This document shows, piece after piece, positions 26,117-35,196 of a stretch of 64,000 nucleotides of DNA. The notes beneath the pieces are model-generated. The model ran no database searches and had not been told where the DNA came from. It saw only the letters and a program-made list of their open reading frames with translations. A program made the position numbers and the translations under genes. Numbering within the stretch: position 1 is the stretch's first letter; every line of letters starts with the position of its first letter. The stretch is from Micromonospora sp. Llam0 (GTDB lineage: Bacteria; Actinomycetota; Actinomycetes; Mycobacteriales; Micromonosporaceae), in assembly GCF_003751085.1 (NCBI RefSeq), contig NZ_RJJY01000002.1:124001-188000 (forward strand), written 5' to 3'.

Positions 26117-26623
26117 GATTCCCCCTGGATCCCGGTTCGGCGGGCTGCCGCAGCGGCGAGCAGTGGAAACCGAAGATCATGATGATTGCGCTCGGTTTCG
26201 GTGAGTTCCTCGGCGGCTTCGCCGAGAAGCGCTGCAAGGCAGGTGCGGAGGTTGCCATAGCCGTGGACTTGGATGGGCCCGGGCCAGCCGGTGAGCAGTT
26301 GGCGGAGGCCAGCGGGTGTGCACCGCCACCGGTCCGCCGGGCCACCGCTGGGGCTGATCCGGGCGAGGCAGGGAACGGTAATCAGGAGGGTCCCGCCGGG
26401 GCGCAACGCGTCACGGCAGGTGAGGAGCGCGGCGGAGGGGTCGGACAGTAGTTGGAGGGTCTGGGTCAGGATCAGACAGTCGAAGGTGGCTCTTTGCAGG
26501 CTGCCGACAACAGTGAGATCGGCTTGGATGGTGGCCCGGGGATTACTGGGGTCGATGTCGATGATCGCGGTGGAAGCAAGCTGGCCGTCACCATACCTGC
26601 GCAGGTAGGTGTCGTCCTTGACC

Positions 26624-28071
26624 GGCTCTTCGAAGTTAAGCGGGGTTGAGGTGTCCGCGGCTTTTCCGGGTGGTCGCGCAGCGGGTTCGTAGGCGTTGGT
26701 TGATCGGGTTGCGGAAGCCGTAGGCGTCGCGGGCGACGGTTTTGATGACTCGGTTGGTGCCTTCGGAGCCGGCGTTGGTGATGCCGGTGTGCAGGAACGC
26801 GAGGATCTGGGGCCACCAGATCTCGATCGTGGTCGCGAGGCGGGCGAGTTCGGGTAGACCGCTGTCGGCGCAGCGTTGGTAGAAGCGGTGCAGCAGTCGA
26901 GCGACGTTTTCCCGGTCCGGGTGGGTGCGGGCCAGGGCCAGCAGGTCGAGGAGGTCTTCCTTGGCGTTCCACGCGGCGAGGACCGGCACGCTGATGCCGG
27001 CGGGTAGCCCGGCGATCTCGTCGCAGAGCTTGTCGACGCGTTCCGCGCGCATCCGCCTCGCGGAGCGGGTCAGCCGGTTACGCAGGTCCCATTCGCGGTC
27101 ACCGGCGCGGCCCCGGCGGCCCCGGACCTGCACGGTGACCCGGCGGCGGACCTCGTTGAGGGCCTGGTGGGCGAGTTGCACGACGTGGAAGTGATCGACG
27201 ACGAGGATCGCGTGCGGCAGCGCCTCACGGACCGCGGACTTGAAGATCGTGCACATGTCGATCGCGACGTACCGGACCTGATCGCGCCACGTCTGGCTGC
27301 GGTGGCCGAGCCAGTCGATGACCACCTGGGCGGTGCGGCCCTCGACCTGGCCCAGTAGTCCCTGACCGCCGGACAGGTCACACATCCCGACGTGCCACCG
27401 GTCCACACTGCTCTGCCACGCCTGGCTGACCTGGTCGAAGACCCACTTCGGCCGGCCCCGGCGGGTCTCGTCGATCCCGAGGACCTCCACCGGTTCCGGT
27501 TCGTCGGGCAGCACCACGCCCGCGTGGGCGGTGAACGCCGCCGCGACCACCGGCCAGGACAGGTCATGGTCACGGGCGGACTGTACGACCGTGCGGGCGC
27601 CGTCGGCGACCGCCGCCCCGGCGGCCTGCCGCAACCGGGCGGTCACCCGATGCCGGGCTGGGACCTGCGCCACCTGCTCGGTGAACGTCCGGCGCCGACA
27701 TCCGCCGTGGTCGCAATGCCAGCGGCGTTTACGCCACCGTAGCCGCGTCGCACGGCCCGCCACGGGCAGGTCCCTCGGCCGGGTCGTCACCCAGTCCTTG
27801 ACCCGCCGGGCCCGCACACCGCAGTCCGGGCAGCATTGTGCCTGCTCATCGGCGGTAGACAGAGCAACCACCGGGACACCGTCGGGGTCCAACCTGACCC
27901 GATCCACCACCAGGCCGTCCAGGCCCAGCAGCCGGGTCGTATCGTTGACCATGCTCGCAGCTCTCCGCTTGTGACCATCCGATCTAGACACTCAGATGAT
28001 CACCGAAGGGCTGCGAGCCCTCTACGCCAGGGTCGCCGTCAACCGCGAACCCCGCTCAACTTCGAAGAGCC
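26624..28071 (-). mobile_element. ISL3-family insertion sequence
   Basis: The element is 1448 bp. It has 24-bp terminal inverted repeats that begin GGCTCTTCGAAGTT and differ at one position. It is flanked by a perfect 8-bp target duplication CCTTGACC (26616-26623 and 28072-28079). The single transposase gene fills it. The length, GGCTCTTC ends and 8-bp duplication are classic for ISL3. It disrupts a methyltransferase. Intact ends and frame suggest a recent and possibly active copy. Confidence 0.95.
26636..27952 (-). CDS. ISL3 transposase
   Basis: ATG 27952 is preferred (GGAGAG seven bases upstream); the frame is open to 27991. The product is about 438 residues. The N-terminal zinc ribbon is CCPDCGVRARRVKDW with RWHCDHGGC; a helix-turn-helix region follows. 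The DDE core begins at VLGIDETRRGRP, continues in YVAIDMCTIFKSAVREALPHA and VVDHFHVVQLAHQA, and ends with NAGSEGTNRVIKTVARDAYGFRN, which carries the glutamate. This is the usual ISL3 layout and length. The reading frame is undamaged. Confidence 0.92.
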   Translation of the reverse strand: MVNDTTRLLGLDGLVVDRVRLDPDGVPVVALSTADEQAQCCPDCGVRARRVKDWVTTRPRDLPVAGRATRLRWRKRRWHCDHGGCRRRTFTEQVAQVPARHRVTARLRQAAGAAVADGARTVVQSARDHDLSWPVVAAAFTAHAGVVLPDEPEPVEVLGIDETRRGRPKWVFDQVSQAWQSSVDRWHVGMCDLSGGQGLLGQVEGRTAQVVIDWLGHRSQTWRDQVRYVAIDMCTIFKSAVREALPHAILVVDHFHVVQLAHQALNEVRRRVTVQVRGRRGRAGDREWDLRNRLTRSARRMRAERVDKLCDEIAGLPAGISVPVLAAWNAKEDLLDLLALARTHPDRENVARLLHRFYQRCADSGLPELARLATTIEIWWPQILAFLHTGITNAGSEGTNRVIKTVARDAYGFRNPINQRLRTRCATTRKSRGHLNPA

Positions 28072-28217
28072 CCTTGACCTCGGCGGCATCACCGTGGATC
28101 AATGTGCGGTGGTGGGCGAGGAAGGCATCGATGTAGATGCGGTCGACGGGGGTTCCTCGGTCGTAGCCGTAGCAGTCAGACACCGGGTGCAGGGGCAGGT
28201 TCACCGGTTCCTCCGGG

Positions 28218-29087
28218 TTACTGAATTTGGGCGCGTATGCGGCGGCATTCGGTGACCGCGAGCCGGAGATCGGTAGCGATCTGGTAGAGACGTTGCTCCC
28301 GATCCGGCAGGTCAGCGTGTTGGCGATGGGACGTCATTTCGCGGCAGGCGGCAAGGGCCACTGAGATCCAGAAACCGGCCTGCGCTGCCGGTGCGGAGTC
28401 GACGTCACGCTTGACGGCGTGGCGGGCTGCGGGGTTCTCGGAGAGGAAGAGGTACAGCTTGGCGTGGTCGTAACCAGCCGGCCGCCAAGCGGTGAACTCG
28501 AAGTCAAGCAGCGCGATCTGCCGACCGATGAGACTCGTGTTGCCGAGATGCGCGTCCCCGTGGCTGACCTCGACCTGCGTCCTCGCCAGGTCGTGTAGCT
28601 GGATGAGCTCGCGGATGGTATTTGTTTCAAGGACGTCGCCAGCGAACGGGGCGAGCTGAGCAGGGTAGTCAGTGTCGTCCGGGATGTCGCACGGTGCGGT
28701 CGGTCGCCACCGGTGCAGCGCGGTGAGTGCGGCGAGCATGCGCTGCGTGGTCGCCATGCTGACGGTGTCGGCCGGCGGATATCGCTCGGGCCGCAGAGGG
28801 CTACCGGGCAGTTCGGTGAGGACGAGCAACGGCAGGTGTAGGTCAGCCGCAACGAGATACGGAACCAGAACCGGTGGTTGGCCGATGCGTTGCCAGGCCT
28901 GATAAATGCCGATTTCGTGTCGGCAACGGTCGCGCCACCATGAGCGAGGGTCGATGGGATATTTGGCGATCACGGGGCGACCATGCAGCAATCCACGTTG
29001 CAGGAGTGAGGTGCCTGTGCAGGTCGGGGCAGCAGTAGGCGCGAAGCCGGGGCACAGGGTGCGGAGGTAGGCAGCGACGCTGTTCAT
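28218..29087 (-). CDS. APH-family phosphotransferase
   Basis: This encodes 289 residues from ATG 29087, which overlaps the kinase stop (ATGA). The aminoglycoside/choline-kinase fold is shown by VEVSHGDAHLGNTSLIG (catalytic aspartate in HGD.H..N) and IALLDFEFTAWRPAGYDHAK (metal-binding D-F-E). The N-lobe has RPVIAKYPIDP. Such enzymes transfer phosphate from ATP to hydroxyls of antibiotics, sugars or choline-like compounds. Context: kinase - APH - methyltransferase - HAD in one direction and a second APH in the other. It likely modifies a small metabolite rather than being a stray resistance gene. Confidence 0.8.
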   Translation of the reverse strand: MNSVAAYLRTLCPGFAPTAAPTCTGTSLLQRGLLHGRPVIAKYPIDPRSWWRDRCRHEIGIYQAWQRIGQPPVLVPYLVAADLHLPLLVLTELPGSPLRPERYPPADTVSMATTQRMLAALTALHRWRPTAPCDIPDDTDYPAQLAPFAGDVLETNTIRELIQLHDLARTQVEVSHGDAHLGNTSLIGRQIALLDFEFTAWRPAGYDHAKLYLFLSENPAARHAVKRDVDSAPAAQAGFWISVALAACREMTSHRQHADLPDREQRLYQIATDLRLAVTECRRIRAQIQ

Positions 29088-29800
29088 GCCTGTGCTCCAG
29101 CGTCGACAAGGAGCCGCCAAGAAGGCACCGACGGCCCAGCGAGGTCGGTGATGAACGAGGCGGCGGCGGTGGCCAGCAGCGAGGGCGTCATGGTCCCGTC
29201 GAGGATCATCTGCCTTCGGGACGGAATCAGGCGTAGCCACGAACGGCAGGTTTCGTCTATCCGGGCGCGGACAACAGGGTCGTCGAGGTGTGCGGCGATC
29301 GGCCCACGGCTGGCGCGGCGACCGTCGCTGATCGCGTCAGGGACGGACAAGTACAGGTAGGCGGCCGGCACGAGGATTCGTTCGGCGCTTGCGGCGTCGG
29401 CGTAAAGGGTCGCCGCGCCGTCTGGGTCGGCTGGGACTCCGAGTGCCTGCATGCCGTACTCATGAGCAATGAGCGTCAGAGGGCTGCGGTCCAGCAGGAC
29501 GATGACCTCGCGATGGCCGGGGCCGCTCTGGTGCTTGCGGCTCGTCGTCCGGGCCCGGATCTCACGGGCGCGTTGTTCTTCGATGTCGAGGAACCGGCGC
29601 AACGCAGCGCTGACCTCGGCATTGTCGGCGGGTGGCCACGACGGCAGCGAGGCGAGCTCGGTGTACTCGGGGGCGACGATCGCATCAAGTCTGGGCGCCA
29701 AATGGTGGATGAGAGTGCTCTTGCCCGAGTAGCACAGTCCTTCGACTGCGACGATGACGAGTTCGTCGTCTCGGGGGCCGGTGCGGGTGACGGCTGTCAC
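29084..29800 (-). CDS. P-loop kinase (dTMP-kinase-like)
   Basis: GTG 29800 with GGAGGCAC upstream gives 238 residues. VAVEGLCYSGKSTLIHHLAP at residues 17-36 is a Walker A loop with the surrounding strand of a nucleoside-monophosphate-like kinase. VIVLLDRSPLTLIAHEYGM resembles the DRS/DRF motif that binds substrate in thymidylate kinases, and GRRASRG a lid-like segment. The family includes deoxynucleoside and thymidylate kinases and many unassigned small-molecule kinases. It is first in the operon that runs down to the methyltransferase. Confidence 0.75.
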   Translation of the reverse strand: MTAVTRTGPRDDELVIVAVEGLCYSGKSTLIHHLAPRLDAIVAPEYTELASLPSWPPADNAEVSAALRRFLDIEEQRAREIRARTTSRKHQSGPGHREVIVLLDRSPLTLIAHEYGMQALGVPADPDGAATLYADAASAERILVPAAYLYLSVPDAISDGRRASRGPIAAHLDDPVVRARIDETCRSWLRLIPSRRQMILDGTMTPSLLATAAASFITDLAGPSVPSWRLLVDAGAQA

Positions 29801-29846
29801 GGCGTGCCTCCTGGGTTCGGGTTCCGCTTGGCGGTAAGAACAGACC

Positions 29847-30887
29847 GTGGCGACGCAGCCGAGGGACTCAGCAGCTAGGGCCGGTGATGCGCGTGCGCTC
29901 GGTGCTGTGACGGCGGCCTTCGATCTCGGCACGGTCCAGGACATAGAAGTGATCGACGCGGGCCTGATGAACCGCAACTGGCGGGTGACCACAGACCGCG
30001 GAATGTTCGCGGTGAAGCAGGTACGTGACATCGACGCGGTAGCTGCCCGACGGCAGCATGCGGCGACGCGGGTACTGGCCGAACGCGGCCGGCCCGTCCC
30101 GGCACCACTGACCGTGCCGGGCGGTGACACGCTGCTGGAGTACGACGGGGATGTCTACGCGGTGACGGCCTGGGCGCAGGGCACGCACCGCGAGGGGTTG
30201 GAGCTGTCGCTGATCGAGGTCGAGTCGCTGGGTGCCCTGCTGGCCGAGCTGCATGTCGATCTGGCGCAGATCATGCCGGCAGCGCCGGAAACGATGTGCG
30301 AGCCGGTGACTGAGCCGGCGACGACCAAGGACAAGATCGACCGGTACATGTCGGCAGCATCTGCCCGGTCGGACCGGGATGCGATGGACGAATTCGTCCT
30401 GGATCGGCTGCGGCTGCGTACGCAGGTGCTGGCGCAGGTCGGGCACCTGCGTCCGGACGACGAGGTCGAGGTCGGCCCGTGCGGCTGGGTACACGGGGAC
30501 TTTCAACATCTGAACGTACTGTTCGACGGTGACAAGGTGAGCGCGGTCCTGGATTGGGATCGGCTCAAGCCACGCCCGCTTGCGGCGGAAGTAGTGCGCT
30601 CGGCGACCCTGTTGTTCGGTTTCGGCGACGCGCAGGGGCTGGATCTGGCGCGGGTGGGAGCCTTCGTCTCGGGATACCGGTCCCGGCGGGAGCTGTCGGA
30701 TGAGGCGTTGGCCGACGCGGTCCATCGGCTGTGGTGGGAGCGGGTGTGCGGCACCTGGCAGTTGCGTCGTCGTTACGAGCACGCCGACACCTCCTGTGAT
30801 CACCTGTTCCGTTCGGCTGAGGGGTTGCTGAGCTGGTGGACGGGACACCGTCCGCAGGTAAGCGCGGCGTTCACCGGTCGAAGGTGA
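29847..30887 (+). CDS. APH/homoserine-kinase-II-like phosphotransferase
   Basis: This encodes 346 residues from GTG 29847, 46 bp from the divergent kinase, so the two share a promoter region. The N-lobe has FAVKQVRDIDAVAARRQHAATRVLAERG. The catalytic loop is GWVHGDFQHLNVLFDG, and the metal aspartate lies in VSAVLDWDRLKPRPLAAEV. The fold is the same as that of the minus-strand APH at 28218, but the sequences differ. Its last 17 bp overlap the convergent truncated gene. The natural substrate is unknown. Confidence 0.85.
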   Translation: MATQPRDSAARAGDARALGAVTAAFDLGTVQDIEVIDAGLMNRNWRVTTDRGMFAVKQVRDIDAVAARRQHAATRVLAERGRPVPAPLTVPGGDTLLEYDGDVYAVTAWAQGTHREGLELSLIEVESLGALLAELHVDLAQIMPAAPETMCEPVTEPATTKDKIDRYMSAASARSDRDAMDEFVLDRLRLRTQVLAQVGHLRPDDEVEVGPCGWVHGDFQHLNVLFDGDKVSAVLDWDRLKPRPLAAEVVRSATLLFGFGDAQGLDLARVGAFVSGYRSRRELSDEALADAVHRLWWERVCGTWQLRRRYEHADTSCDHLFRSAEGLLSWWTGHRPQVSAAFTGRR

Positions 30888-31420
30888 TCATTGGCTGCCC
30901 GACCTCGGCGCATACCTGATCGAGCACTGTCGCCACTTCGGAAGCGGTGCGTGCCGGACGCAATCGCCCGCTTGCGGCGACCCTGGCGCCACGGGCCAGG
31001 CCGTCCCGCCAGGCGGTGACCCGCTGCTCGGCCGACGGGGTCTCGGCGACGGCTGCCGAGTACACCACTGCGTTTGTGACGAAGTCGTGCCAACAGCGCA
31101 GCGCCCACGTAGTCGCGCCGGGCAGGCTACGGCCGGCGAAGAAGGCGAAGAAGCTGCCGATCATCTCCTGGTGGAACACCGAATCCGGTACACGGCAACC
31201 GGTGTCTTTCCGAGGTTGGGCGGCGAGCGTGACGAGGTCGCTCAACGGCCGGTCGAGAATCGGCAACGTGGTGGCCAGATCGTCGGGGTGCAGGGAGTAG
31301 CGGCCAACGGCACCCCACTTGAGGTGGACCGCGCCGAGGCGGGGGTCAGGGCAGTGCCACAGCCGGACGCCGGCATCGGTCAGGTCGGCCGACAGGTGCA
31401 GGTGATCGGAGTACGAGCTG
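30871..31420 (-). pseudogene. truncated gene of unknown function (5' end missing)
   Basis: The minus frame encodes SYSDHLHLSADLTDAGVRLWHC, PRLGAVHLKWGAVGRYSLHPDDLATTLP and VFHQEMIGSFFAFFAGRSLPGATTW, ending QPMITFDR. The good protein sequence begins abruptly at about 31420 with no start codon; upstream the frame is only the antisense of the next gene. I do not recognise the family. The head-to-head gene is also cut at the same point, so a single deletion likely removed both 5' ends. Confidence 0.5.
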
Positions 31421-32346
31421 GTCCAGCTCTCGCCGAAAGCGACGCCGACATCGATCTCACCCGGCTCGCCGCCTCCGTCGACAGCGCCTGGCACATCTGG
31501 CAGCGCGGTGAGTACAGCATCCTCGGCCGGCTGCTCCCCGAGCTCGTCGCCGAAGCCCGTCACGCAGCGAAAGAGTCCTCGGGCGGCGAACAGGAACATG
31601 CCTGCTCGCTGCTGGCGACCGTCTTCGAGCTCGCCGCCGGGGTCACTGTCATGCTCGGTCACGAGGACCTTGCCTGGCTCAGCACTGAGCGTGCGGTTGC
31701 CGCGTCGGAACAGTGCGGCGACCCGGTCACCAGGGCCTCCGCCGTGTACTGGGCCGCATGGATCCTGCGCCGGCAGGGTCGATACCGCGACAGCCTCACC
31801 GCCGCTACCCGAGCAGCCGAAACCCACGAGCCGCGAATAACCCGAGCTACCCCGACCGAACTCACCGTCTGGGGCGGACTTCTGGTCAACGCCGCAGGTG
31901 CCGCCGCACGGGACGACCGCGCCGACACCGCCACCGAGCTACTCGACTTCGCCCGCGCCGCAGCGGTGCGACTCGGCCAGGACAGAGTCGATCGATGGAG
32001 TGTCTTCGGGCCACGGCTGGTCGCGCAGAGTGCGGTCATCAATGCCACCGAGCTTGGCGACTTCGAGACCGCCGTCCGACTCGCCGCCAGGGTGGAAGCC
32101 GCCGGTAGCCGCGTTCCGGTCACCTGGGAGTCCCGCTACCTCCTCGCCCTGGCGCAAGCACAAACGGAAATAGGCAACGACGTGCCTGCAATCGCGGCAC
32201 TGCATCAGACACGCCGCCTGACGCCCGAGTGGATTCGCTATCACCGTCTGGCTCGCGACCTCACGGCGGAGCTCAAGGCGCGGGTACCCGCAGGGCGACA
32301 GCCTGAGCTGGACGAACTGTCCCGGCATCTCCAGCTCGTAGGCTGA
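31420..32346 (+). pseudogene. TPR/regulator-like protein lacking N-terminal part
   Basis: The plus frame is protein-like from about 31420: DADIDLTRLAASVDSAWHIWQRGEYSILGRLLPELVAEA, with helical repeats down to EWIRYHRLARDLTAELKARV. It resembles the C-terminal repeat region of XRE-TPR regulators such as the one at 33939. The helix-turn-helix and first repeats are absent. In-frame GTG codons (31396, 31402) have no ribosome site. Either the N terminus was deleted, or a shorter functional protein is made. Confidence 0.55.
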
Positions 32347-32403
32347 CCGCGCCTCGACGCAACGCTGCCGATCGCCGGCCTTCGACTGCAGATCGGCTCC
32401 GGT

Positions 32404-33027
32404 TCAGCCGACGCGCAGCGCTGCGGTCATAGGTGGTTGGTCGGGTGGTGCGCCGCCCCGACGCATCGCCCACAGCGGCGGCCCACCCGCCGGCAGGTGG
32501 GCCACCCGGACTATCCGGTAGCCGTTGCGCAGGTAGAACGCCTGGGACCGTGGACTGCTCGCCTCGACCACCGCCGGCATGCCGATCCGGTCCAGCCGGG
32601 CATGATGTGCACCCAGCAGCGCCGACCCGATGCCCTGCCGTCTCAGCCAAGGTGCCGCCGCCAGGAACGCCAGATGATGATGCCGACCGGTCGCCTCCAC
32701 CCGGCCAGCGGTAAAGGTGTAGTGCGCGTACGGGCCGTGGCGGTCACCGCAGGCCCGTAGCCTGCGCCGCTGATGCTCCGCACCGAGCAGCCGGTCGAAC
32801 GGGTGCGGATACCAGATCGCCACCCCGTCACAGTGCCCGACCACGTCGACGATCCCGTGCCGTACGCCGAACTCCAACTCGGCGGTGAAGAACTGATGCA
32901 TCGTCAGGTAGCGCAACGCGTGATCGCCGATCAGCCACGCCACCACCGGATCCACCACACACGCCTGTGCCAACAACTCCCCCAACGGCTCCACGTCAGC
33001 GGCCGTCGCCGCCCGTACGGTCAGCAT
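32404..33027 (-). CDS. GNAT-family N-acetyltransferase
   Basis: This encodes 207 residues from ATG 33027. The GNAT core is FLAAAPWLRRQGIGSALLGAHHARLDRIGMPAVVEASSPRSQAFYLRNGY, in which the RRxGIG loop binds acetyl-CoA. The N terminus reads MLTVRAATAADVEPLGELLAQA. The substrate is unknown. The gene starts 7 bp inside the 3' end of the upstream small gene, so they form an operon. Its C terminus (DQPPMTAALRVG) recurs as fragments at 23693 and, more diverged, at 19673. Confidence 0.88.
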   Translation of the reverse strand: MLTVRAATAADVEPLGELLAQACVVDPVVAWLIGDHALRYLTMHQFFTAELEFGVRHGIVDVVGHCDGVAIWYPHPFDRLLGAEHQRRRLRACGDRHGPYAHYTFTAGRVEATGRHHHLAFLAAAPWLRRQGIGSALLGAHHARLDRIGMPAVVEASSPRSQAFYLRNGYRIVRVAHLPAGGPPLWAMRRGGAPPDQPPMTAALRVG

Positions 33028-33230
33028 GGCCGCCACGTCCACACCAGGAACCGGTCGAACAACTCGGCCGCCGTCACGTCGGGCAGGTCGAACGCCGCCT
33101 CGGTCATCCGCTCCACCGCGTACATCGCCAACGCGACCGGCCCGAACACCCCCGCCAACTCGACCCGCGCCACCAGACACGGCCACGCCTCGCCGCAGCC
33201 GGCACACGACCAAGACGGCCGCACCGCCAC
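33021..33230 (-). CDS. small cysteine-motif protein
   Basis: This encodes 69 residues from GTG 33230 (alternative GTG 33224). The sequence SWSCAGCGEAWPCLVARVEL has a CxxCxxxWPC pattern seen in many short actinomycete proteins. It continues VALAMYAVERMTEAAFDLPDVTAAELFDRFLVWTW. No function is known to me. The C terminus overlaps the GNAT gene by 7 bp. The weak ribosome site lowers confidence in the exact start. Confidence 0.6.
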   Translation of the reverse strand: MAVRPSWSCAGCGEAWPCLVARVELAGVFGPVALAMYAVERMTEAAFDLPDVTAAELFDRFLVWTWRPC

Positions 33231-33385
33231 ATGACCACCACCGCCACCGCTGTCGGCCGCCGGGTCCGCGCCGGCAACATCGCAGCGGTACGCAGCACCG
33301 CCGACCCGGCCGACCCCAGGTTGCCCGTCATGCCGAACGACCAGCACCCCACCACCGGCGGCGGCCAGCTCCCGCAACTCTGCCC

Positions 33386-33646
33386 TCACCGCGACCACCG
33401 GCCCCGGTTCGCCTGGGCCGCGTCCACCGCTGCCCGACCGACAGCCCCGGACCGACCGGCACCGGCCGCACCGGGCACGCCCGCCGGACCGGTCGGGCTG
33501 AACCGCATCGAATGCCGAGGCGCACACTCCGGACACCGCAACTTCGCCCCACACACCGGACACCACCGCTGCTTCAACCGGAACGTGAAAAAGCCGACGC
33601 ACAACCCGCCCAGCGCCGCCAACACGACTCCTACCAAGGTCAACAC
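33386..33646 (-). CDS. small zinc-ribbon membrane protein
   Basis: GTG 33646, behind GGGGAGGA, gives 86 residues; ATG 33685 is an upstream alternative. One N-terminal membrane helix (VLTLVGVVLAALGGLCVGFF) is followed by a zinc ribbon, RWCPVCGAKLRCPECAPRH (CxxC x5 CxxC). It is probably a short membrane-anchored protein, topology undecided. The gap 33231-33385 to the next gene is open in this frame but unconvincing. Confidence 0.55.
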   Translation of the reverse strand: MLTLVGVVLAALGGLCVGFFTFRLKQRWCPVCGAKLRCPECAPRHSMRFSPTGPAGVPGAAGAGRSGAVGRAAVDAAQANRGRWSR

Positions 33647-33938
33647 GCTTGATCCTCCCCACCACGCCGGTACGGCCGTGGCCAATCGGCGTGCTCATGA
33701 GCGTCTGAGTTGTCCCTGTCGCGGATCGCGACGACACGCAGCTTGGCGATCACAGATAGTCAGCGCCACTCGCAGCGGCATAGGAATCAAGATCTATACC
33801 TTCAGGCATACGCCTGCGACACGGAAGCGGCATAGTAGAGGAAGTCCGGTTCGCTTCCCTAGCGGACGGACTCGCAGCACAGCAGGAGGGACAGATGCAA
33901 GGGCATGAACCAGCGCCGAGCTGCGCAGGCATGAGCAA

Positions 33939-35195
33939 ATGATCAAGCTGCCACCCGAGATCCTGGAGCGAACGGATGTACGCCAGGCGTTGAAGGCCGG
34001 CGACTGGGCTACCCTCCTTCAGGTCGTCACGACCGAAACTCGGGTGTCGCAGACGGAGATCGCGCAAGCCGTTGGCATATCGCAGCCACACGTTTCCCGC
34101 CTGCTCACCGGACGGAGCCGAGATCCGGGGCTTCGCACCGTGCGTGCACTTTGCGACGGCCTGGGGATACCTCGATCTCTGGCCGGCTTGCTGGATGAAC
34201 AGGAGAGTGACACGAACCGCCGCCAATTCGTCGCCGCAGCCGCAGCAGCCACGGGGGTTGCCCTGGTCGGCACAGCTGCTGGAGGCGTTCCCCTCGAATC
34301 ACGCGACGACGAGCAACTACTGACCATCCCCTCGACCACCTACCGCAGGCTGGAGCAGCGCATGCCTGCGCGTAGCCTGCTTCCGCCGGTGAGCGCACAC
34401 CTCGCGCTAATCCGCCAACTCGCATCGCGGAACGAACGCTCACCTGTGCACACCCGCCAGCTTTACTCAGTGCTCAGCGAAACCGCCGGGCTGACCGCCT
34501 GGCTGTACGTGGATGTCGACGACCGAGCCAGCGCCCGCCGCCACTACCAACTCGCGGTCCACGCGGCAGATCGGTCTGGACACCCGCTGCTCCTTGCATA
34601 CATGCGGGCCAGTCTGGGCCAGTTCGCGGCAAACTGCGGCGACGCACGCGAAGCCGTCCAGATTGTCGCATCCGCTCGCCGCGCCCTTCCCCGTTCAGCG
34701 CCCGCTATCTCTACGGTCTGGATGGACGCGATCGAATCACTCGCGCTCGCTGAGGCTGGCGACAAAAAGTCGCTTCACCTCTTGAACCACGCCGAGGATC
34801 GCCTAGCGAAGGCCCGGAATGATGAACCTGTCTGGCCTTGGATCTTCCGCTTCGATCACCAAAAGCTGGCATCGTTTCGAGCGCAAGTCGCAAGCAAGCT
34901 GGATCAACCAAGCCTGGCCAGCCGGGCGCTCTCTATAGCAGCCAGCGGTCCAGCCCAGAGTCCGAAGACCAAAGCCCTATCAGACGTCCTACGAGCCCAG
35001 ATCCTGGCGAAGTCTGGACGCCTCGACGAGGCATGCAACATCGCCTGTGAGGCTTTCGACGCAGGCAAGAAGTACGAGTCAGAGAAGATCCTCCAATCAG
35101 TCTCACGGTTCCGCGAAGCCCTCGGAGGACGGGCCGGAAAACTGACGCTCGATCTGGACGAACGACTCTACGGAAGATACCAGGAGGATCGCTAA
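33939..35195 (+). CDS. XRE-family regulator with TPR-like C terminus
   Basis: This encodes 418 residues from ATG 33939. Residues 28-80 are an XRE helix-turn-helix (VVTTETRVSQTEIAQAVGISQPHVSRLLTGRSRDPGLRTVRALCDGLG). A twin-arginine-like stretch, NRRQFVAAAAAATGVALVG, precedes a long helical repeat region (SARRHYQLAVHAADRSGHPL, AREAVQIVASARRALP). The next gene starts one base after the stop with a good ribosome site. This XRE-TPR plus SLOG pairing is likely a sensory or regulatory unit (inference). Confidence 0.8.
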   Translation: MIKLPPEILERTDVRQALKAGDWATLLQVVTTETRVSQTEIAQAVGISQPHVSRLLTGRSRDPGLRTVRALCDGLGIPRSLAGLLDEQESDTNRRQFVAAAAAATGVALVGTAAGGVPLESRDDEQLLTIPSTTYRRLEQRMPARSLLPPVSAHLALIRQLASRNERSPVHTRQLYSVLSETAGLTAWLYVDVDDRASARRHYQLAVHAADRSGHPLLLAYMRASLGQFAANCGDAREAVQIVASARRALPRSAPAISTVWMDAIESLALAEAGDKKSLHLLNHAEDRLAKARNDEPVWPWIFRFDHQKLASFRAQVASKLDQPSLASRALSIAASGPAQSPKTKALSDVLRAQILAKSGRLDEACNIACEAFDAGKKYESEKILQSVSRFREALGGRAGKLTLDLDERLYGRYQEDR

Positions 35196-35196
35196 G

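Larger units (their letters stand above)
26113..28204 (-). pseudogene. SAM methyltransferase split by an IS
   Basis: The gene starts at GTG 28204 (CGGAGG upstream): VNLPLHPVSDCYGYDRGTP, then VDRIYIDAFLAHHRTLIHG and AAEVK. It is interrupted by the IS at 28071 and resumes at 26623 with DDTYLRRYGDGQLASTAI. The remaining domain, IIDIDPSNPRATIQADL, FDCLILTQTLQLL and CRDALRPGGTLLITVP, is a class I Rossmann methyltransferase. Removing the IS and one copy of the 8-bp duplication rebuilds AAEVKDDTYLRRYG exactly, giving about 210 codons. The IS frame supplies a stop before the second half. The 3' fragment could still be translated but lacks the first third of the protein. Confidence 0.85.

Noticed and set aside
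33104..33355. Second small minus-strand gene between 33230 and 33386
   Set aside because: It overlaps the CxxC-motif gene in another frame, and its Arg/Trp-rich C-terminal half looks like a shadow.
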